Of a DNA stretch of 64,000 nt, positions 10,980 to 21,635 are shown in pieces. Position 1 is the stretch's first letter. Each line of letters starts with the position of its first letter. Origin of the DNA: Macrostomum hystrix (taxonomy: Eukaryota > Platyhelminthes > Macrostomidae). Under the pieces are notes generated by a model. That model ran no database searches, was not told the origin of the DNA, and saw nothing but the letters and a program-made list of their open reading frames with translations. The position numbers and the translations under genes were made by a program. The stretch is from positions 7,466,001-7,530,000 of the forward strand of contig CATNEN010000003.1 of the NCBI GenBank assembly GCA_950097015.1, in the 5' to 3' direction.

Positions 10980-11748
10980 CTCTCAAATGACCTTGTTGAC
11001 AACCGATATATGTTGCCTAAACACTATACGATTTCTTTGATTCTTATTGTTTGTACTGCGAAATGAGTTCCTTAATTCCATGATTACAATTCGGTTTGAG
11101 TTAATTTGAGACAATCGAAATCGATCGTTCCCGACTTTTTTAGCTATGCTCGTAAGGTTAAAGTTGTGATGGTAAAGTTGATGGACCAGAACTTCGAAAC
11201 ACTGCTTAAGTAACATTTATATTTTGTAGATTTTTTAGATATATTTACTCGTGTTATAAATTTTATATATAGACAATTTAGCAAAGTTAGACATTCGATT
11301 CTCGCAAACATCTTTGCATTTGATCGGGGTCGAGATCTTAGAGGGCCCGATAATTTCTAGCTTTTAAAAGTAATAAGTAAAACAACATTACATCAGAAAG
11401 AACTTCATTTTTTATTATCTTACAAGTTTTAATCCCTTGGTAAACAATATATAAATATTCTGCAAATCAGTATTAAGAAAACAGTTAAAACGAACTAGCG
11501 TACTTGTCACACGCGGTTTCAATTTGTATTTTAGTGAATGTTTTAACTGGCTTAATCTTTAAGTAGCCAATTGATAATATCGACAATATCAGGTAACTCT
11601 TCAAACCCACATAAATCGTCACATTTGTAATTGATTTATTTAACGCTGCTTTTTGTAAAGTTTATCTTCCTTCTTTAATAAAAAACTTCTGCAAGACTGC
11701 TGTGTGTTGTGTTGGCTGTTCATTTTGATTAACGCGTGCCTCTCCTTT
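10980..11748. other. intergenic, nothing recognised
   Basis: AT-rich spacer between the DEG/ENaC region and TRAM. No clear TATA or coding signal was identified. Confidence 0.4.
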
Positions 11749-11750
11749 AG
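11738..11750 (+). promoter_or_regulatory. unpaired 3' splice site before the TRAM start
   Basis: GCCTCTCCTTTAG is a pyrimidine tract ending in AG, 58 nt before the start codon. It could be the acceptor of a 5'UTR intron or of a trans-spliced leader. No partner donor was located. Confidence 0.4.
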
Positions 11751-11808
11751 CTACTAAATTCTGTATTAAATTAAATAAGCCTGCCATAATCGACCATCGA
11801 AAATAATT

Positions 11809-14800
11809 ATGCCATATCCAAAGTTTATGAAAAAGAAATCAAAGAGTACATCTTACTTTTCGCATGAATATATAACTGCAAATCATAGTGATATTGTCAG
11901 TTTTATAGCAATGCTAATTGTTATCGGACTAATGTTCCAGGTAAGGGATTATTCATGACATGAGATTCGTACATGTGCCTATGTTTGTTGTTTGTTGATA
12001 ATCTAAATTTTAGTGCTGATTGATATAGAGCCTTTCTTAGCTAAATGTTTGGAAGCTGTGTATTTCATTTGTTAGGTAATAAGTATTCAATTGCTAACAG
12101 CAGCTTTCAAATCAATTAAATAGTACATTTTGTCTATTATTAAAAATATTTCTAAACTTACCTAACTATTTGTGCAATCTCTGAGCATGCTGTATAAAAT
12201 TATCTTTAATTTTTTAAACTCTTCAGCTAATGTAGAAATGAGAGGATATAGGATGTATATAAGAAGTTCACTATGTTAAGTAAGACTACTTGATAGATGG
12301 TGTTGGTGTGAATGTTCGGTTAATTAGGGTCCAAAAATGATGGCTATGGCTAAAACAATATGTTTTTTTAGCCCATTGCAGGCCTGCCATCCATCATGTG
12401 CCTCAGCTAGGTTGACCTCAGGGACAATATAGAAGGCCTTTGGCCTTTGAGCCAATCCAATTTAGAATAGGATTTTTGCTTGAAAAATCTAACTGATACT
12501 ATTTATTAATGTCCATGTGATATTTTCTCATTCTTTGTTAGCAAGAACATGAGTTAAGGTCAGGCCCATTGTGTCTGACAAGTAAGGACAAATAAATGCT
12601 AGCTTTTCTTGTGCCAGATATTTTTCATTGATGTAATATTTCATTGGTTAAGGAATTTTACATAATTCAAGTAAATAGTGCAAAGCCTTTGCAAACCTTC
12701 TCTGTATATATTTCTAGACCATCTGACTGTAGTCTATTGTAAAACTATTTATAGCTTTTTACTGTCTATGCAAGCTATGGCAGTATTAGTATGAGGTGGT
12801 ATTCATCTTACCACTAATAATCCCTTGATAAATATGCCTTAAGATAATCTAATATGTCCTGTTTAACACAGATCATAAAACATATTTTGGTTGTTAAAGA
12901 GCATGTTGTTAAAAAATAGAAAAATTGCATTTCATTTTTATAAAGAAATCTAATCTTTTTTGTTGAGTTATTTTTGTATATGCTGTTTTAATTTCAGATA
13001 AGTGCTCCATTCTCAAAGCTTTTTATTATCCTGCAGCATAATGTGACCATTGATGGTAAGTAAAGCAAATGCAAATAATGTTTTCAAATTATGAATATTT
13101 TTTGGCAAAAATGGTAAAGTATATTTAAAGTTTAAAATATGTAAGATCTGCTCAGGTCTAGAATTTCATACCTATTTTAATAATAATAATAATTGCAGGA
13201 GGGCTGTGGGCAATGACACATAATTTGGTGACACTAGACCCGTAGCCAGCGAGGAGGCAAGTCTGCCCATTTCGCTGACTCCTGAGCACACACGCACACA
13301 GATACGTACGCAGGCATACGCTCACACAGGTGTGTACATCTGCCCTGACTTTCTCATCGTCAGGCAGTGTACACTCTCACTGTGCCTTGGAGTTTGGCCC
13401 TCAAGGGCATAAATTGCACGACAAGCCCCCAAGCCTTCTCTCCGTGGCTGCGCCCCAAATAAATGTGGCCTCGCCGTGGAATTAAACTTAGGGACCGTGA
13501 CCTGTGAGTGGCAAACGTGTTAACCGCTCTGCCACCGACCCCCCATGCCTATTTTACTAAGTTCAATCTTGTCTGTCCCAGGTGGCCAGTCTTCAAACCA
13601 GGACAGTGTGAATCGAACTGGCACACTGTACACAGCCGGTCATCGGGACCTTCTAACCTGCCTTTTCTACAGCCTGATAGCCATTGTAATTCACGCCGTA
13701 CTGCAAGAATATGTTGTTGATAGATTTAATCGGCGTTTGCATTTGTCCAAGCAGCAGCTAGTCAAGGCTAATGAAAGCGGCCAATTGCTGCTATTCTATT
13801 CTGTCAGCTTCGTCTGGGGCGCCAACATTGTCTATAGGGAGCGACTGGTGACGTCAATCTCTACTTTGTGGGTTGGCTATCCGCATTTGTACTTATCATT
13901 CTGGTTCAAGTTCTACTTTATCTGCCAGATCTGTTATTGGCTGCACTGCTTTCCCGAGCTCTACTTCCAGGTGAGTATTCGACTCATGTCGAATGTCAGA
14001 AATCACTCAATCTCACACTACCCAATCTCACACTGCCCCATTTCACTCTACCCAATCTCTCTTTAACCAATCTAACTTTACCCAATCTCATTCTGCACAA
14101 TCTCACTCTACCCAATCTCACTGTACCCAATCTCACTCTACCCAATCTCACTCTACCCAATCTCACTCTACCCGATCTCACTCTACCCAATCTCACTCTA
14201 CCCAATCTCACTCTACCCAATCTCACTCTACCCGATCTCACTCTACCCAATCTCACTCTACCCAATCTCACTCTACCCAATCTCACTCTACCCGATCTCA
14301 CTCTACCCAATCTCACTCTACCCAATCTCACTCTACCCAATCTCACTCTACCCAATCTCACTCTACCCAATCTCACTCTACCCAATCCCACTCTACCCAA
14401 TCTCACTCTACCCAATCTCACTCTACCCAATCTCACTCTACCCAATCCCACTCTACCCAATCTCACTCTACCCAATCTCACTGTACCCAATCTCACTCTA
14501 CCCAATCTCACTCTACCCAATCTCACTCTACCCGATCTCACTCTACCCAATCTCACTCTACCCAATCTCACTCTACCCAATCTCACTCTACCCGATCTCA
14601 CTCTACCCAATCTCACTCTACCCAATCTCACTCTACCCAATCTCACTCTACCCGATCTCACTCTACCCAATCTCACTCTACCCAATCTCACTCTACCCAA
14701 TCTCACTCTACCCAATCTCACTCTACCCAATCTCACTCTACCCAATCCCACTCTACCCAATCTCACTCTACCCAATCTCACTCTACCCAATCTCACTCTA

Positions 14801-16873
14801 CCCAATCTCACTCTACCCAATCTCACTCTACCCAATCTCACTCTACCCAATCTCACTCTACCCAATCCCACTCTACCCAATCTCACTCTACCCTAGCTAT
14901 TTGACTTAGTTCAAAGTAATTCGTGTCTCATTTGTCACTAGTGTCTAATGCTAAAAGCCGAGTGAATTCCAATTTCTTTGCCCAGCGCGTCAACCCATCA
15001 GAAGTGCCTGAACGAGCTAAGCGCTATGCCGCCAGTTTAATTTGCGTCGCTGGCGCCTACCTGTTGAATCTTAACCGCATCGCTGTACTGCTGATGGTGC
15101 TGCATTATTCTGCCGAGCTAATATTTCACACTTCTAGATTATTGAAAGTGGCCGGTAAGCTAGCACTGGCCCGCTACGGATTCGTCCTGTGGAATGTCAT
15201 GTTCGTAGCTGTTCGAATAATGTCAGTGGCTATGGCCAGTTTAACATTCATTCTCGGCCTAGAGAAGAACTCAAGAGATCAGATATCTATTAGAGAAGGA
15301 AATTTTAATACGAAATTTATACGGTAAGTGTAAAATGATGTCTATATCTGATCTCAATAATAGTAGCTTGTTTGGTGGTTCTAATGGGGTCGGTGGCAGA
15401 GCGCTTGCGTCTCGCACCGCGTTTGTCGTGCAATTTACGCCCTTGAGGGCCAATCTCCAAGGCACAGTGAGAGTGTACACTGCCTGACGATGCGAAAATC
15501 CGGGCAGATGTACACACCTGTGTGAGTGTGTGCCTGCGTACGGTATCTGTGTGCGTGTGTGCTCAGGAGTCAGCGAAATGGGCAGAATTGCCTCCTCGCT
15601 GGCTGCGGGTCTAGTGTCACCAAATTATGTGGCCATGCCCACAACCCTCTTGAAATTTTTTCGTGTACTAAATTGGGCCGTTTATCCGACAGTTTTTTAA
15701 TGCTTTTTCGATGCGTACTACAGTTTGTGAAGTACTCTAAAGTAATTTTGAAGACAATAGTACAATTTATTACTGTGGGTAGGTTACTATTAGCAACTGA
15801 TTTCGGCCATGTGGATAAAACATACATACTGTTCAACTGGCTTTGAACATAACTTATGGGTATGCTCAACTGGCTTTGAACATAACTTATGGGTATGCTC
15901 AACTGGCTTTGAACATAACTTATGGGTATGCTCAACTGGCTTTGAACATAACTATATGGGTATGCTCAACTGGCTTTGAACATAACTTATGGGTATGTTC
16001 AACTGGCTTTGAACATACCTTATGGGTATGCTCAACTGGCTTTGAACATAACTTATGGGTATGTTCAACTGGCTTTGAACATAACTTATGGGTATGCTCA
16101 ACTGGCTTTGAACATAACATATGGGTATGCTCAACTGGCTTTGAACATAACTTATGGGTATGTTCAACTGGCTTTGAACATACCTTATGGGTATGCTCAA
16201 CTGGCTTTGAACATAACTTATGGGTATGCTCAACTGGCTTTGAACATAACTTATGGGTATGTTCAACTGGCTTTGAACATAACTTATGGGTATGCTCAAC
16301 TGGCTTTGAACATAGCTTATGGGTATGCTCAGCCTTAGCGATTATCTACACAGAAAAGAGGTCGCTATTGGTCAGACCAACACAATACTAATTGTGTTTG
16401 ACCAATAAAAACTGTCGCATGATAACCATAAGACGTAGAGTAACCTTGACGATTCTTTATAGGGCCGTTTTTAACCACATAATCATATTTTCGCTTTTCG
16501 CATCGATTTTCAGCCTCAATTGCCTAGCTCTGGTCTGTCTGCTGCAGGGCTACCAAATGTGGACTTTTATTACATTTCACGTCAGGCGCGCCAAGGAATT
16601 CTCAGATAGTTACGTCGAGCACAAAGTTACTAGCCCTAAGAGATTAAGAAGATCGATCATCGATAGGAAAGGTAGGTTAAGTACTATTGTTTTTAGCGTT
16701 CTTGTCTAACTGATTTGTAAATTTTTGCTTTACAAAATTGTTTAATTTCAGGTTTCGTTAAACGATTCGAAGAGACCGCCTCAGATGAAGATAATCAATT
16801 TGTCAGGCCTTTGTCTGCGATCAAACAGTCAACTGATGCTGCTCCGGATTTAGTTAGACAGCGGCAAGCCTAA
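11809..16873 (+). CDS. TRAM1: TRAM, translocating chain-associated membrane protein
   Basis: Six coding exons: 11809-11940, 12998-13055, 13582-13970, 14986-15323, 16463-16671 and 16752-16873. Together they give 1248 nt (415 aa plus TAA) with matching phases at every junction. Exon 1 starts MPYPKFMKKKSKS and reads HEYITANHSDIVS; exon 2 has ILQHNVT; exon 3 has IIHAVLQEY-like AIVIHAVLQEYVVDRFNRR and YWLHCFPELYFQ; exon 4 has AGAYLLNLNRI and VLHYSAELIFHTSRL; exon 5 has QMWTFITFHVRR. These match the TRAM family, an ER multi-pass protein with a TLC domain that assists Sec61-mediated insertion of nascent chains. The tail after the last helix is acidic and polar. It could equally be called a TRAM1/TRAM2 pro-orthologue. 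Confidence 0.92.
11941..12997. other. TRAM intron 1, nothing recognised
   Basis: A 1057-bp AT-rich intron without the minisatellite seen in most longer introns here. Confidence 0.5.
13180..13547 (-). mobile_element. SINE family B, full-length copy with target duplication
   Basis: On the - strand it opens with a Leu/Ser-tRNA-like head (GGTGGCAGAGCGGTTAA). It continues through CAAGGCACAGTGAGAGTGTA and TCAGGAGTCAGCGAAATGGG, and ends in an ATT/AAT tail. It is flanked by a perfect 9-bp direct repeat CCTATTTTA (13171-13179 and 13548-13556). The copy lies in TRAM intron 2, just 34 bp before exon 3. Confidence 0.88.
14004..14895 (+). repeat. 15-bp minisatellite filling TRAM intron 3
   Basis: About 59 copies of TCTCACTCTACCCAA, starting about 35 bp after the donor and ending 90 bp before the acceptor. 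Variant monomers (CCCGATC, AATCCCAC, CTGTACC) recur in the same order 360 bp apart (14101-14400 equals 14461-14760), showing a 24-unit block duplication. All three forward frames and reverse frames stay open because the unit is a multiple of 3; the LTLPN-type frames are artefacts. Confidence 0.97.
15380..15660 (+). mobile_element. SINE family B copy
   Basis: Starts GGTCGGTGGCAGAGCG, then matches the 13180-13547 copy through CAAGGCACAGTGAGAGTGTA and TCAGGAGTCAGCGAAATGGG to CACAACCCTCTT. A stretch of about 70 bp between the A-box-like head and TTGTCGTGCAATTTA is missing relative to that copy. Located in TRAM intron 4. Confidence 0.82.
15836..16336 (+). repeat. 33-bp minisatellite in TRAM intron 4
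   Basis: About 15 copies of a 33-bp unit containing CTCAACTGGCTTTGAACAT and AACTTATGGGTATG, with variants GTTCAAC, ACATATG and ACCTTATG. It ends about 125 bp before exon 5. Confidence 0.95.
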
Positions 16874-16893
16874 ATTTTAATATTTACTGGACA

Positions 16894-16899
16894 AATAAA
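16894..16899 (+). terminator. poly(A) signal of TRAM
   Basis: AATAAA 21 nt after the TRAM stop codon; a very short 3'UTR is implied. Confidence 0.6.
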
Positions 16900-17532
16900 C
16901 TGCAACAGATTAGTAAATTTAATCTAATTTTACATCTAACAAAATAACTAGATCTGCAACATTTTGCATTGACAGTATAGTTAGTTGAGTTCAAATCTAC
17001 TCAACTCATGTGCTCATATCTTACTCAACTGAGCTTAGCGCAGCACTTTTTTTCATTCTCTTTGAATGATTTCTGCAATAATTAGCATTTTACGTGTTTG
17101 ACGAAAGCTAACCGAGGGGCTGTTAAAACAGGTTTAAAAAATCCTTATCTTTTGTTGTGCCTATAATATTTCATTTTCTGTACTATTGGCATCATTCCTT
17201 ATTGCAGTTGTGAAAAATTCCTTATTAGAGTTTTATATTTCATGGGTGAAATAAGTGAGTTATATAGCGATCAATAGCAGTTCAAACGCTTGCCTTGCAA
17301 TATGATTCTTTTCATTGTATTGCCCTTAATCCTTAGTACGTATTTAAAATGCTGTCTGCGTCTATATTTATTTTTAACCCTCGGCCTTTAAAATTGTCTA
17401 TTGTTATTTTTTCCCTACCAGGTCTCTATGGAATCTCCTTTTTTCGATTTATTTAGATTGTTACTGTGTATACTTCATGCTTAATTCTAGTGCCAATTTT
17501 TTACTCTTACTCATGATTTCTAACCGGTCAGA
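16900..17532. other. intergenic, nothing recognised
   Basis: AT-rich sequence after TRAM. Only short frames without motifs are present. Confidence 0.4.
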
Positions 17533-18352
17533 AAGGAAGGTTTCCAATCAACTGGGAAGGTTTCCAATCAACTGGGAAGGTTTCCAATCAACTGGGAAGG
17601 TTTCCAATCAACTGGGAAGGTTTCCAATCAACTGGGAAGGTTTCCAATCAACTGGGAAGGTTTCCAATCAACTGGGAAGGTTTCCAATCAACTGGGAAGG
17701 TTTCCAAGCAACTGGGAAGGTTTCCAATCAACTGGGAAGGTTTCCAATCAACTGGGAAGGTTTCCAGTCCACTAGGAAGGTTTCCAGTCCACTAGGAATG
17801 TTTCCAATTAACTGGGAAGGTTTCCAATCAACTGGGAAGGTTTCCAGTCCACTAGGAATGTTTCCAATTAACTGGGAAGGTTTCCACTCAACTGGGAAGG
17901 TTTCCAGTCCACTAGGAAGGTTTCCAGTCCACTAGGAATGTTTCCAATTAACTGGGAAGGTTCCCAGTCCACTGGGAAGGTTTCCAATTAACTGGGAAGT
18001 TTTCCAGTCCACTAGGAATGTTTCCAATTAACTGGGAAGGTTTCCAGTCCACTAGGAATGTTTCCAATTAACTGGGAAGGTTTCCAGTCCACTAGGAATG
18101 TTTCCAATTAACTGGGAAGGTTTCCAGTCCACTAGGAATGTTTCCAATTAACTGGGAAGGTTTCCAGTCCACTAGGAAGGTACCCAGTCCACTAGAAAGG
18201 TTTCCAGTCCACTAGGAAGGTTTCCAGTCCACTAGAAAGGTTTCCGGTCCCCTAGGAAGGTTTCCAGTCCACTAGGAAGGATTCCAGTCCACTAGGAAGG
18301 TTTCCAGTCCACTAGAAAGGTTTCCGGTCCCCTAGGAAGGTTTCCAGTCCAC
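17533..18352 (+). repeat. 20-bp intergenic minisatellite
   Basis: Unit AAGGTTTCCAATCAACTGGG at the left, grading into TTTCCAGTCCACTAGGAAGG at the right. A mixed zone in the middle alternates the two types as 40-bp dimers, so the array has two homogenised ends and a recombined centre. Confidence 0.97.
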
Positions 18353-19244
18353 AGTGAGTGTTTAAAAAATCTAACATGGTTTCTAGGACTGTGTGGAATC
18401 TGTGGATGGAATGTCCGCTTTGTCTTGATTGAAATATTTTAGGCAATAGCAACTGATTCTTCAATTTAATACACAATCTAGATTTTAGATCTCCAAATCT
18501 CTTTATAGCTTGTAAACGTATTTGGTAAACATCTTCTGGACATTTTAGCCTTTTACCTTTTTTTCCATTCTGTTTTTATCACTATTTGTCATAATTTTCT
18601 TTATTACAATTGAAAACACTCTTTATAGGCACATAATTAAAAGTACAGTTCACTGGAACGTTTCAACTGGTATGTTTATGCACAGCGCAACAGCTAGAAC
18701 TAGATAATTGTTTTACATTTTGTCTCATCTTGTCCGAAAAAAGGTTTTCATATTACTGAAGTAGCGTGTTAGTTAAAAATACTAAAAAACTGATAAAATT
18801 GCGCATGCCAAAGCTTGGTTTTTTACTCTGAAAGGCCACTGCACTATTCTCCGATGTGGCCTATGTTTACGCGCCATTTTTTGTAAATTTCTAGTTTGTT
18901 TACTTGCGTATATACAGTTGTTTGTTTATACATATCGAGTCACAATCAACTCATCTAAGTCAAGAAATAGAGAAACCTAATAACGCCGTATATTTTATTT
19001 GCTTTTCTGTATAGTAAGCTTGCTGCTAACTACGTCTCACATTGCACTTCATCTGGTGATTTTTTGTTACCTATAGTTTTTAATACACACGTCATAATGT
19101 TTAACAACATAATGTATCATTGTATAGTAAATTAAAAATTTTCTGCTCTATTAATTAGCTCCTTAGTGACATAATTAGTTATACAATAAATAAATATTGG
19201 TTCAGTCGTCTACATTCAGATCTACATTATTCAGTATCTACATT
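18353..19244. other. intergenic, nothing recognised
   Basis: AT-rich intergenic DNA with no open frame or repeat that I can support. Confidence 0.4.
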
Positions 19245-19453
19245 ATAGCAAGACACTTAACTCTGCATTGCTTCAGAATCAGTTCACCCAGCTGTTAAAT
19301 GGGTACCAGCATTAGCTGGGATAATTGAAGGTGGGTGTGGCGTCCCCCCAGTCCATGGACTGAACAGCCGTACGCAGCCTTCAGATGCGCCGCGCATTAG
19401 CTGCGGCTGTGCTGTCGGCTGCACATCTGGCCCAATTGGGGCAGGTGTAATCA
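19245..19453 (+). mobile_element. SINE family A, 5'-truncated copy
   Basis: From AGCAAGACACTTAACTCTGC through CAGTCCATGGACTG to GGGGCAGGTGTAATC, followed by an A-rich tail. The tRNA-like head present at 8733-9010 is missing. Confidence 0.82.
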
Positions 19454-20091
19454 AAAAAAATTTTATTCAGTCTAAATCAAGATTTTTTGTAAAAAGTAAT
19501 GTTGTATTATTAAATAATTCCGAAAACATAACGCTTACTATTGACGTACAGGCTGATATTCTTAAAAATTTACATTTTCAGCAATTAGGTGTAAACGATG
19601 CAATACACCAAACTTTATTAAGGTGTATAATCGTTATTAGAGAGTATATCTGTATAAGGGTTATTTTTTTTCAATCAGGCGATTTAGGTTTTTACACTTG
19701 TTTGGCAAAAAAATGTTTGCTCATATGCTATTCCTAGGATTTTTATTTCTTAAAATTTTGCTGTTCTATGCTTCTCTGAACTGTCCTGGCTCTGAGCAGC
19801 ACATATCGTTAAATATATTAACTTATAGGCAAGAAAAAAACTAGAACGAAGAGTTATAATATTTTTTTTAATCAAAAAATTTAATAAACTTTTACGTGCG
19901 TTAGCATATATTTACTTTATTACGTTACTATTAAAAATGCTGACAATACACTGTTTTTGTTATATTGTGCAATTTATTTTTCGCACTTTTCGACCTCGCT
20001 TCGTTCATTCGCGCTTAAAAATCGCTCACGCACGCACGGGTCGGGTCGTCAGTGATATATTTTAAGGCAGAGCTTATTCCCACGGTCCCTT
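19454..20091. other. intergenic, nothing recognised
   Basis: AT-rich intergenic DNA. No feature supported. Confidence 0.4.
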
Positions 20092-20654
20092 GCCGATAAT
20101 TTTCTGCTTATACACACGGCAGCTTGTATGAATAGGTCTAAAACTCTTTATATGAATATGCCGTGCCGTTAATTTCAATTTTATCCACACGGTTCTGTTT
20201 TTTTGAAACGAGGCCCTTTCGGGTTTAAACGTTTTGTTGAACCCTCGAGCCAATAGATCGACAAAGTTGCCAGTGTGTTACGAATGTGTTCTACATTTCG
20301 ACCTACACATTCACTAACCGACATTAATGTCATCCTTTTCAATTATTGTAATAAAAACGTAGGCCTAGTAAATCTTTTGTCATCATTTTGTGTTTTCATT
20401 CGAATTGTATTGACTTAACAAGTAAGAGGTCTATCAAAGAAAATTATACGAGTCAACCAGCAAAATTCTAGTCAGCACCAAACTCGCCACACATATTATC
20501 ACACATCACACATTATGCATTGATAGTGTACACTATACACTAGGCCTATACTCTGAAGCAAAAGCCTTATGCTCAGAGAAGAATAGGTAGGCCTAGGGAC
20601 TTGAAAGTAGATCTATTCATACAAGCTGCCATGTGGATAAGCAGAAAATTATCC
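20092..20654. repeat. inverted repeat with 45-46-bp arms
   Basis: The arm at 20092-20137 (GATAATTTTCTGCTTAT... to AATAGGTCT) is the reverse complement of 20609-20654 with about four mismatches. The arms are about 470 bp apart. It could be a MITE or other foldback element; no clear target duplication was seen. Confidence 0.7.
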
Positions 20655-20926
20655 TAGCTGTAAAATCTATCTCAAGTGGCAAGCATATTAACTACTATGT
20701 TATCCTCTTGGGCCTGTTTAAATGAATAAACAAATACATCATTTTTTATTATATATTAGAATATAGGCCTGTTGCCCTGTTAGTATTATTGTATTTTGGT
20801 AAGCCCTCCAATTATGTTTACAATGTTCAGATGCAGATCTGATCTGGCATTCTGACTCATATTTACAATTGTTTTTAATGTGGTACATTAGGGATGAGAA
20901 AGTACTCTAAAGTACTTTGTACTTTT

Positions 20927-20968
20927 GGCGTACAAAGTAACAACTGGACAAATTCAACTTTAATTGGC
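20927..20968 (+). repeat. 42-bp direct repeat, left copy
   Basis: Identical to 28201-28242 (starts GGCGTACAAAGTAACAACTG). The pair lies about 250 bp outside the two ends of the BEL element. Confidence 0.85.
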
Positions 20969-21214
20969 AAAGTGCAAAGTGTGTGCAAAGTGCAAAGTTT
21001 GCCAAGCATTGTTGTATAAATTAATTTGATTACTGCCCCATGGCTTATTTTTGACAATTTTTGACATGCAACTTATCTTAGGCCTAAGACTAACTGCACA
21101 CACTTGAATAATTAGGCATTACTCTAATTAAGGCCAAAAAATTAACATTATGTGAATGTATTCTTTAAATGTAATGAAGGTATAAACATATAGAAAGTCA
21201 GCCAACATTAGGGT
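20969..21214. other. intergenic flank of the BEL element
   Basis: Nothing recognised up to the target-site duplication AGGGT at 21210-21214. Confidence 0.4.
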
Positions 21215-21468
21215 TGTCAGGCAGTGACAATAATATAAACGGATATGCTGCTGCCGCTGTGGTAAGGTAGAAAGTTTCTCTTTTGGGGCAAAGCCCCGCG
21301 CTTGCTTTATTGATAATACGAGTTATAGAGTACAGTGGAAGCTTGGAGGTTGTCTATGGTTCAAACGTAGTGAACGAGAATTGGGGCAGACTAATGCAAA
21401 TGAATATATAAGAATATATGAAGATTGCGTACTTTGTAATAGCATATGGAGGATTCGGGAATCCGACA
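21215..21468 (-). repeat. BEL 3' LTR
   Basis: TG...CA terminal repeat, downstream of the polyprotein stop. Its inner edge plus about 27 bp of adjacent DNA is partly duplicated at 21494-21541 (GGAGGATTCGGGAATTCGAC). No purine-rich tract is evident at the LTR edge on the coding strand. Confidence 0.95.
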
Positions 21469-21635
21469 GGCTGGGGGGCAGAACGATTAACAGTTGGAGG
21501 ATTCGGGAATTCGACAGGGGCTGGGGGCGGAGCGATGAACAGAATTGTTGATGTGGATCAACTAACATTGATTAGACAGTAAGACAATTGTCCGGAATTG
21601 TTGTAAGTTCAACTGCTATGTGCTAGTCAAGGAAG

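Noticed and set aside
13868-14904. Long + strand frames of LTLPN and HSTQS repeats, and an antisense RLGRV frame
   Set aside because: They arise because the 15-bp minisatellite is a multiple of 3 and lacks stops in several frames. The region lies between two TRAM exons with good splice sites.
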